A stretch of DNA of 64,000 bases from Capilliphycus robustus (lineage in GTDB: Bacteria > Cyanobacteriota > Cyanobacteriia > Cyanobacteriales > Microcoleaceae). How positions within the stretch are numbered: position 1 is the first letter of the stretch; every line of letters begins with the position of its first letter. The position numbers were made by a program, and so were the translations under genes. Positions 26,457-34,032 of this stretch are shown one piece after another. The DNA lies in the NCBI RefSeq assembly GCF_034932365.1, contig NZ_JAYGHR010000004.1, positions 1-64,000 on the forward strand, given 5' to 3'. Below the pieces are notes generated by a model. That model did not search any database and had not been told where the DNA came from. It worked only from the letters and a program-made list of their open reading frames with translations.

Positions 26457-26538
26457 CCGATAAATCCGACAAGTTAGTTTTAAAAAATTAATCATTTTTT
26501 CTCCAAAATTATCCACCCTTAAGACTCCCACCAGACTA

Positions 26539-29500
26539 ATGACTAAAACTCCTTATCGCCCTTCCAACTCAAGCGAAAATCGCAATTCAAATCCCAATCT
26601 GCGCCCCGCTTCTCTGCCTCAAAGTTCCGCACTTTCTGCCGAAAAACAAACCGAAAACTCCAACTTAATCCCCTCAGAATCAGTTGTGGAAGTTGAAGCC
26701 GAAGTGCAGCCGATGAATTCCGCCGCCGCCCAATCTTTGGGACTGAAAGCCAAAACCACAATCCTGGCTAAAGAATTAAGCGTATTACGTTCCAATATTG
26801 ATCGACGGGTTAACCAACTGCAAGCGCTCATCGAAAAAGAAGGGGCCGCCGCCGAACGAGCCCAACTGATTAACCAAATCACCTCGCGAATGCGGGAATC
26901 TCTCAACATAGAAGACATCTTCAAAACCGTTGTTGAAGACGCCCGCACCGCCCTGCAAAGCGATCGCGTTATCGTCTATCAGTTTGATGAAAACTGGAAA
27001 GGCACCGTGATCGCCGAATCCGTAGACGTAGACTGGCCGATCGCCCTGGGGGCGCAAATTGCCGATCCCTGTTTTGCCGAGCGCTACGTGGAATTTTACC
27101 AAAAAGGCCGAGTCAAAGCCACCGCCAACATTTACGAAGCCGGACTCACCGACTGTCATCTCCGCCAACTCGAACCTTTCGCCGTCCAAGCCAACCTCGT
27201 CGCCCCGATTCTCGCCAAAACCACCGAAAACCCCACAGGTCATCTCTATGGCTTACTGATCGCCCATCAATGTAGCGAACCTCGCCTGTGGATGGAACCG
27301 GAAGTCGAATTTATGCGACAACTGGCGATTCAACTGGGTTACGCCATTGACCAAGCCTTGTTGTTGCAAAAACAACGAGAAGCCACCCGCATGGCCCAAC
27401 GCCTCAACCAAATTAACGCCGGACTGCGGAAATCTCTCAACGTTGAAGATATTCTCACCGCCGCCGTCGAAGAAACCCGAGAGGCGCTAAAAAGCGATCG
27501 GGTCGTTGTCTATGAATTTGATGCCAACTGGAAAGGAACCGTGATCGCCGAATCCGTTGATAATAAATGGCCGATCGCTCTTGGTGCCAAAATCGCCGAT
27601 CCCTGTTTTGCTGAACGTTATGTGCAGCCCTACCTACGAGGACGAGTCAAAGCCACCGAAAACATCCATAAAGCAGGTTTAACCGAATGCTATCTCGGTC
27701 AACTGGAACGTTTCGCCGTTCAAGCGAATTTAGTCGCTCCCCTGCTCGTCAATAATAAACTCATGGGGCTATTGATCACTCACCAATGTTCCGGGCCGAG
27801 AGTCTGGACAGAATTAGAAATTGACTTAATGCGAAACGTTGCAGTACAGGTGGGCTACGCCCTCGATCAAGCCTATCTCCTGCAAGAACAACTTGCCGCC
27901 GCCCAGAAAGCAAAACTCCTGAACGAGATTACCGCCCGACTTCGGAATACACCCAACAGAGAAGAAGTTTTCGATACGATTGTTGAAGAAGCTCGGGGTG
28001 CATTAAAAGCAGATCGGGCAATTATTTATCAATTTGATGAAGATTGGATCGGTACCGTTGTTGCGGAATCTGTAGACAAACGTTGGCCGGGTACAATGGG
28101 TCAAAAAATCGCTGATCCTTGCTTTGCAGGGGAGTATGTCAAGCCCTATTTACGAGGGCGGATTAGTTCAATGTCAAATATCTATGAATCTGGGTTAACA
28201 GATTGCTATATTAAACTCTTGGAACCCTTCGGCGTTAAAGCCAATATTGTCGCCCCAATTATTGCAGAAACTCGTTTACACGGACTACTCATTGTCCATC
28301 AATGTTCGGGGCCGAGAAAATGGGGAGAATCCGATATTAACTTCGTTAAACAACTCGCTACTCAACTGAGTTTAGCACTCGATCAGGTGCTGTTGCTGCA
28401 ACAACAACAAGAAGCCGCAGAACAAGCGCGTCGCCTCAATCAAATTAGTTCCCATATTCGGGAATCTCTCAACCCCAAAGATATTTTTAATACCACCGTT
28501 GAAGATACTCAAGAAGCGTTAAAAAGCGATCGCGTGGTTGTTTATCAGTTTGATGCCAATTGGGTGGGGACTGTGGTGGCAGAATCGGTTTCTGTGGGTT
28601 TTCCTGAAGCATTAGGGGCAAAAATTAACGATCCTTGCTTTGCTCAAAACTACGTTAAACCCTATCTCAAAGGGCGGGTACAAGCCACCGAAAATATCTA
28701 TGAAGCCGGGTTAACGGAATGTCATATTGGGCAGCTTGAACCCTTTGGTGTGAAGGCAAATTTAGTCGCACCAATTGTCAGTAACCAAAAATTACACGGG
28801 TTACTCATTGCTCATCAATGTTCGGGTGCGCGCAAGTGGAAATCGACTGAAATTGACTTCATTCGACAGATTGCCATTCAAGTCGGTTATGCTTTAGATC
28901 AAGCCTTTTTGCTCGAACAACAACGGGCGGCGACGCAACAAGCTCGGAAATTGAGTGAGATTAGTTCTCGAATTCGTCAATCTCTCAATCTGGATCAAAT
29001 TTTTCGCACAAGTGTTGAAGAATCGTTATCTTTGATGCAAGCGGATCGAGTTGTAGTGTATCGGTTTGATGAAAAGTGGCATGGAGAAATTGCTTATGAG
29101 TCTGTTAAACCCGGTTGGTTAAAAATCATCGAAATGGAAACAGATGTTCCTTGTTTTCCGGCTGAATATGTTGAACCCTACCGCAAAGGTAGAATACAAG
29201 TCACTGAAGATATTGCGATCGCTGAATTGAGTCCTTGTCACAAAGAACAACTGCAAAAATGGCAAGTCAAAGCTAATGTGGTGGTGCCGATTTTAGTCGA
29301 GCAAAAACTCTATGGTTTGTTGGGGGCGCATCAATGTTTTAGTAAGCGCCAATGGACCGCATCGGAAGTGGAAGTCTTTAAACAAGTGGCGCTGCAAGTC
29401 GGTTATGCCCTAGAACAAGCCCAACTGCTAGAAGAGATCCAACAAGCCCGTCAATCTGCCGAAAAAGCCTCCTATGAACAGCAGAAACAAAACGAAATGT

Positions 29501-30489
29501 TGCAACACCAAATCGAAGACTTTTTAGGGGATATTGAAGAGTCATTTAATGGAGATTTGACGGTACGGGCGCGAGTCAGTGAAGGGGTGATGGGAACAGT
29601 GGCAGACTTTTTTAATGCCACGATTGAGAACTTACAACGGTTAGTATTACAAGTACAATCTGCCGCGACTGTGGTGGCGCAAACGGCACAAGGAAGCGAA
29701 AAAGATATCAAACAATTATCCAATGAAGCTTTGCGACAAGCAGAAACAATAGCAGATGCGTTGACTCAAATTCAAGTCATGGCAAATTCCATTCAAGCCG
29801 TCGCCCAAAACGCCCAATCCGCAGAAATGAAAGTGCAACAAGCCAGTCAAATTCTGCAAACTTCTGATCAAGCGATGAACCGCACGGTGGAGGGAATTAT
29901 GGTGATTCAAAAAACCGTTCACGCCACCGCCCGTAAGGTGAAAAATTTGGGTGAAGCCTCTAAGAAAATTTCTCGAGTTGTTAGTTTAATTGGCGAATTT
30001 GCCAACCAAACCAATGTTTTGGCGTTGAATGCCTCAGTTGAAGCAACACGCGCTAGTCAAGATGATCAAGGATTTGCAACCGTTGCAACCGAAGTGCGAA
30101 CTTTAGCCGAACAATCTGCGAGTGCATCGGCAGAAATTGAACAAATTGTTGAGGAAATTCAAGCGGAAACTAATGAAGTGATTCGGGCGATGCAAGTGGG
30201 GATGAAACGGGTATTATTGGGGACGAATTTAGTCAAAGATACTCGTCTAACGTTAACAGATTTAGTTGAGGTGAGTCGTTCAATTCGCGAGTTAGTTGAA
30301 CAAATTGCGGGTTCCGCAACGGCTCAGGCGGAAACTTCGGGTCAGTTGTCGGGTACAATGCAGGAAGTCGCAGCCATTGCCCGATCTACCTCTGAACAAT
30401 CTCTGACGGTTGCAGATTCTTTTACGCAACTTTTGGGTGTGGCGGGTGAACTCCAAAAAGGTGTTGCTCAGTTTACCGTTAATGAATAG
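26539..30489 (+). CDS. Methyl-accepting taxis receptor with five CBCR-like GAF domains
   Basis: This 1316-residue PixJ/PtxD-like receptor has an N-terminal disordered region and coiled coil (1-115), then five tandem GAF domains repeating every 172-178 residues. A HAMP-like segment (about 995-1045) and a methyl-accepting signalling domain follow, with tip IGEFANQTNVLALNASVEAT (about 1151-1170). Every GAF has a DPCF- or VPCF-type Cys and a second Cys 28 residues later: 178/206, 356/384, 528/556, 700/728 and 872/900. That is the dual-Cys layout of DXCF cyanobacteriochromes such as TePixJ. GAF1, 4 and 5 have Cys-His at the second site; GAF2 and 3 have Cys-Tyr. No transmembrane helix is visible. 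Bilin binding is inferred, not shown. Confidence 0.9.
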   Translation: MTKTPYRPSNSSENRNSNPNLRPASLPQSSALSAEKQTENSNLIPSESVVEVEAEVQPMNSAAAQSLGLKAKTTILAKELSVLRSNIDRRVNQLQALIEKEGAAAERAQLINQITSRMRESLNIEDIFKTVVEDARTALQSDRVIVYQFDENWKGTVIAESVDVDWPIALGAQIADPCFAERYVEFYQKGRVKATANIYEAGLTDCHLRQLEPFAVQANLVAPILAKTTENPTGHLYGLLIAHQCSEPRLWMEPEVEFMRQLAIQLGYAIDQALLLQKQREATRMAQRLNQINAGLRKSLNVEDILTAAVEETREALKSDRVVVYEFDANWKGTVIAESVDNKWPIALGAKIADPCFAERYVQPYLRGRVKATENIHKAGLTECYLGQLERFAVQANLVAPLLVNNKLMGLLITHQCSGPRVWTELEIDLMRNVAVQVGYALDQAYLLQEQLAAAQKAKLLNEITARLRNTPNREEVFDTIVEEARGALKADRAIIYQFDEDWIGTVVAESVDKRWPGTMGQKIADPCFAGEYVKPYLRGRISSMSNIYESGLTDCYIKLLEPFGVKANIVAPIIAETRLHGLLIVHQCSGPRKWGESDINFVKQLATQLSLALDQVLLLQQQQEAAEQARRLNQISSHIRESLNPKDIFNTTVEDTQEALKSDRVVVYQFDANWVGTVVAESVSVGFPEALGAKINDPCFAQNYVKPYLKGRVQATENIYEAGLTECHIGQLEPFGVKANLVAPIVSNQKLHGLLIAHQCSGARKWKSTEIDFIRQIAIQVGYALDQAFLLEQQRAATQQARKLSEISSRIRQSLNLDQIFRTSVEESLSLMQADRVVVYRFDEKWHGEIAYESVKPGWLKIIEMETDVPCFPAEYVEPYRKGRIQVTEDIAIAELSPCHKEQLQKWQVKANVVVPILVEQKLYGLLGAHQCFSKRQWTASEVEVFKQVALQVGYALEQAQLLEEIQQARQSAEKASYEQQKQNEMLQHQIEDFLGDIEESFNGDLTVRARVSEGVMGTVADFFNATIENLQRLVLQVQSAATVVAQTAQGSEKDIKQLSNEALRQAETIADALTQIQVMANSIQAVAQNAQSAEMKVQQASQILQTSDQAMNRTVEGIMVIQKTVHATARKVKNLGEASKKISRVVSLIGEFANQTNVLALNASVEATRASQDDQGFATVATEVRTLAEQSASASAEIEQIVEEIQAETNEVIRAMQVGMKRVLLGTNLVKDTRLTLTDLVEVSRSIRELVEQIAGSATAQAETSGQLSGTMQEVAAIARSTSEQSLTVADSFTQLLGVAGELQKGVAQFTVNE
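26890..29419 (+). repeat. Five tandem GAF-coding repeats (about 516 bp period)
   Basis: Repeats 2-5 recur every 516 bp and repeat 1 to 2 every 534 bp. GAF1-4 are more alike than GAF5, which has changed key residues. This suggests internal gene amplification, with GAF5 the oldest or most specialised copy. Confidence 0.8.
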
Positions 30490-30572
30490 CTCGGGCGGAT
30501 TTTCGGGTGGGTTGAGTTAACCCACCTGCCTAAAGAATTATCACACATTATCATTGTATTTCCCCTCAAACC

Positions 30573-33467
30573 ATGATTGATACTAACGACCAAGCCTATG
30601 AGTTTTTTGTGCAAGAATCTTTGGAACTTCTGCACATTTTAGAACAAGGGTTAATGACGCTAACGCAAGAACATGAAATGCCCAAACTTCACGCCCTGAT
30701 GCGGGCGGCGCATTCGATCAAAGGCGGGGCGGCTTGTGTGGGGTTGATGGGTGTTCAAGATATTGCTCATAATTTAGAAAATGCGATTCGAGCGTTGTAT
30801 GCAGAGGATACGGTTTTTGATTTAGAATTAGAGGAGTTATTGCTACAAGCTTTTGACTGTTTGCGATCGCCAATTCTCGAACAAATTGAAAAGGGAAAAT
30901 GTCAGCAAGAGGCGGCGGAAAAGCGTTCTCAGTCGATTTTTAAACAACTGGAAATCAAACTCGGACATCCTTTAGATGAAGCCGCAGAACTTCCCGAAGT
31001 GGCGATGGAAACGGATATGACGGTGTTTCTATTTAATGAAGAGGTGCCGTCTGGGTTGCGACGTTGGGAACAGGTGTTAATTCATCCTCAAAAGTATAAT
31101 CTCTCTGAAGAGTTGAAAAACCAAGCGGAAGTCTTTGCAACCCTCGGAAAAATGTTGAGTTTGCCTGGATTTACGATGATTGCAGAAGCGACAATTAAAG
31201 CGATTCAAGTGAATCCAAAATTGAGTATAAAAGTGGGTCAAGTGGCATTGGCTGACTTTTGGAAGGCTCAAAAAGCAGTGTTATCTGGCGATCGCGATCA
31301 AGGGGGAAAACCGAGTGAAATTTTATTAAAACTCACAAAACCGCAAACCCAAAATCAGACTAAAAATCACTCAAAACCCCCGAGGGAATCTTCCTCTCCA
31401 TCTCCTGAAAAAATTCAACAAGAGACCCTAGAAAAGCAGTCTTTATCGAAAACAAAATCGGTTGTTGATCAATCGGAAAAGTTGCAAAATTTATCTCATA
31501 CAACCTCTGAAAAAACTCAATCCTTAGCAATAACAGAATCGGTTGTTGATCAATCGGAAAACTCGGCGTCTTCTGCTGCTGTTTCTACTCACTCAGTCGA
31601 AAATAATCAACTGACATTAGGCGTTAGAGTTGATCTGAATCGTTTAGAACAGATTAATAATTTAGTCGGTGAATTAGCGACTCAAGATAATAGCTTTTTA
31701 TTACAGACTCAGAAGGTTAAATCTTCGTTAGAAATTTTAAGTAAAAGTTGGAATCAATTTCATAAATATTTAAGTAGATTACAAGAAGTAACCGAGTTTA
31801 ATACCTCTCAAAATAATTTTAACCTAGAAGAATGGGAAGAAGCAGGCTTATTACAAAAAGATTTGCAAAAAACCTTAGATGAAATGGAGAAAGCTGAACG
31901 AGTTTTATATGAAATGAAACTCCTCAACCTTCAAAGTCATCAGATTGTTAAAAAACGCCAGCAAACGCTACAACAAGTTCAAAAGAATCTCACAGAAACT
32001 AGAATGATTTCTGTAGAATCCTTATTTAATCGATTTCCTCGCATGGTGCGAGATTTATCAATTCGCAAACAAAAAAAGGTTCAACTCAACATCAGTGGTC
32101 AGAAGACATTAGTCGATAAAGCCGTCTTAGAAAAACTCTACGATCCGCTCGTACATCTGATTAGAAACGCCTTCGATCATGGAATTGAACCGCCAGAAAT
32201 TCGCCAAAAAAAAGGCAAGCCCTCGGAGGGAAAAATAGAGATCAAAGCCTATAATCAAGGCAACTATATTTATCTAGAAGTTCAAGATAATGGTCGAGGA
32301 ATTAATCTCGAAAGAATCCGTCAAAAAGCAGTTGAAAAGAAAATTGTTTCTCAAAAAGATGCCCAATATCTCACCAAAAATCAGCTTTATGATTTGCTAT
32401 TTTTGCCCGACTTTTCAACAAAAGATCAAGTCAGTGACTTATCGGGGCGAGGAGTTGGACTCGAAGCCGTTCGTCATCAAGTAGAAGCCCTCAAAGGTAA
32501 TATTACCATTCAATCCGAACTGAATGAAGGGACTAAATTTACTCTGCGTTTACCTTGGTCACTCACCATTACTAAACTTTTAGTCTTTCGGATCGGCGGA
32601 AATTTATTTGCAATTGCGATGGATACTGTGGGTGCAATTGTGTCTGCTTCTCAGGAAGAAATCGAATCTCACGAAGACGGACAAATGTATAACTGGTTAG
32701 GACAAAAAGTTCCTTTAGTTCAGTCCATGTTGTTAGATTATCGCTATCCCATAACGACTAAAACCGATGAACCATCAAACCTTTCAGCTTGGGAACCCAA
32801 CCGAACCCCACAGTTTTCGGGAAAAGTGATGGTTTTGTTGCTATCAGAAGGATTAGAAACTATTGGGTTAAAAATTGATCAAATTTTAATGGAACAAAAC
32901 CTGACAATCAAACCCTTCGGTAAAGCCTTAAAAGCACCGCCCTACTTCTATGGTTGTACAATATTAGGCGATGGTCGTTTGGTTCCGGTTGTTGATAGTC
33001 CAGTGTTGTTAGAAAAATGGTTACAACAGCAAGCAAGCGCCGAGCAAGTGATGCTAATTCCTAATGATATGAAGCCCCTATCTCAAGAACAAGCAACAGT
33101 TTTAGTGATTGATGATTCGCTCACCACTCGTCAATCTTTGTGTGCGACGTTGCAGCAAGAAGGATATACGGTAATTCCCGCCCAACACGGGAAAGAAGGA
33201 CTGGCTAAAATCCAACAACACCCGGAAGTGCAGTTGGTGATTTGTGACTTAGAAATGCCTGAGATGAATGGCTTAGAATTCCTCAGTCATTGTCGTCGTC
33301 AGTTTTCCCGAGAAAAACTCCCTGTGGTGATGCTAACTTCACGTCAAAGCGATCGCTATCGTCAACTCGCTAAACAGTTGGGGTCAAATGATTATTTCAT
33401 AAAACCCATGATCAAGCAGGAATTAATTAAGATGCTACAAGATCAGCTTCTCTCGGAAGTTTTATAG
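30573..33467 (+). CDS. CheA-type hybrid histidine kinase (PixL/TaxAY type)
   Basis: This 964-residue protein has an HPt domain with His47 in MRAAHSIKGGA and a long variable linker (about 145-350). Dimerisation helices and the CheA ATPase follow, with N-box HLIRNAFDHGIE, G1 QDNGRGI and G2 SGRGVGL. A CheW-like regulatory domain and a C-terminal receiver (IDDSLTTRQS, VICDLEMPEMNG) complete it. The linker contains two copies of SVVDQSE (about 290 and 325). It is the terminal gene of the cluster, 83 bp after the receptor, as in pix and tax operons. The fused receiver and the separate CheY-like and PatA-type regulators are its likely phosphate acceptors. Confidence 0.93.
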   Translation: MIDTNDQAYEFFVQESLELLHILEQGLMTLTQEHEMPKLHALMRAAHSIKGGAACVGLMGVQDIAHNLENAIRALYAEDTVFDLELEELLLQAFDCLRSPILEQIEKGKCQQEAAEKRSQSIFKQLEIKLGHPLDEAAELPEVAMETDMTVFLFNEEVPSGLRRWEQVLIHPQKYNLSEELKNQAEVFATLGKMLSLPGFTMIAEATIKAIQVNPKLSIKVGQVALADFWKAQKAVLSGDRDQGGKPSEILLKLTKPQTQNQTKNHSKPPRESSSPSPEKIQQETLEKQSLSKTKSVVDQSEKLQNLSHTTSEKTQSLAITESVVDQSENSASSAAVSTHSVENNQLTLGVRVDLNRLEQINNLVGELATQDNSFLLQTQKVKSSLEILSKSWNQFHKYLSRLQEVTEFNTSQNNFNLEEWEEAGLLQKDLQKTLDEMEKAERVLYEMKLLNLQSHQIVKKRQQTLQQVQKNLTETRMISVESLFNRFPRMVRDLSIRKQKKVQLNISGQKTLVDKAVLEKLYDPLVHLIRNAFDHGIEPPEIRQKKGKPSEGKIEIKAYNQGNYIYLEVQDNGRGINLERIRQKAVEKKIVSQKDAQYLTKNQLYDLLFLPDFSTKDQVSDLSGRGVGLEAVRHQVEALKGNITIQSELNEGTKFTLRLPWSLTITKLLVFRIGGNLFAIAMDTVGAIVSASQEEIESHEDGQMYNWLGQKVPLVQSMLLDYRYPITTKTDEPSNLSAWEPNRTPQFSGKVMVLLLSEGLETIGLKIDQILMEQNLTIKPFGKALKAPPYFYGCTILGDGRLVPVVDSPVLLEKWLQQQASAEQVMLIPNDMKPLSQEQATVLVIDDSLTTRQSLCATLQQEGYTVIPAQHGKEGLAKIQQHPEVQLVICDLEMPEMNGLEFLSHCRRQFSREKLPVVMLTSRQSDRYRQLAKQLGSNDYFIKPMIKQELIKMLQDQLLSEVL

Positions 33468-33714
33468 CGATCAATAAGATTGCTCTTTTCTCTCCAATGG
33501 CAAAGTCTGCCTTTTTTTGAGTTTGGGTTGAGTTTTTCATCCTTTAGTCAGACGACACCCTGGGTTGGCGATCGCTATAGTCAAGCTATAACAACTGTTG
33601 GAAAAGTACAGATGATTTGAATGCCGAAACTATCTATCCCCTGTTGGATGAATCTTTCGATTCAAACTCATCATTATTAAACCAAACAAATTGTCAAACC
33701 AGGAGAACAGACCC

Positions 33715-34002
33715 ATGCAAGAAAGAGTAGAATGCCCTAAGTGTGGCAAAGGGACAATTGTTCAGCAACATCCTGATGTTTTTCGGTGTCTCAACTGCGA
33801 CTTTAAACGTGACTTTTCTAGATCTCAAGACCGTGATAAAAACACAGGCTACTTCAAAACTCCCAATTATTCACGCAACGAGGTTTATACCAGCTATACG
33901 GGCGCAGGATACACTCAAGCTAAGGTGACAAAAGATGACACAGACGGAGGTTTTTTGGGCTTTCTCCTGTTGATCTTGACGATTACCCTATTTGTCTTAT
34001 AA
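33715..34002 (+). CDS. Small zinc-ribbon protein with C-terminal membrane helix
   Basis: This 95-residue protein has a CPKCGKGTIV...CLNCDF zinc ribbon at the N-terminus, a polar middle, and a hydrophobic C-terminal helix (GFLGFLLLILTITLFVL) that would make it tail-anchored. The start at ATG 33715 is supported by the AGGAGA ribosome-binding site 8 bp upstream; the frame also opens at TTG 33691. No function is known to me. It converges with mutS2 30 bp away. Confidence 0.75.
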   Translation: MQERVECPKCGKGTIVQQHPDVFRCLNCDFKRDFSRSQDRDKNTGYFKTPNYSRNEVYTSYTGAGYTQAKVTKDDTDGGFLGFLLLILTITLFVL

Positions 34003-34032
34003 ACCCTGCTCAAAGTAGCAGGGAAAATATGA

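Noticed and set aside
26785..27243. 152-codon minus-strand frame inside the receptor gene
   Set aside because: It is the shadow of GC-rich GAF-coding sequence. The receptor frame is clearly the real one.
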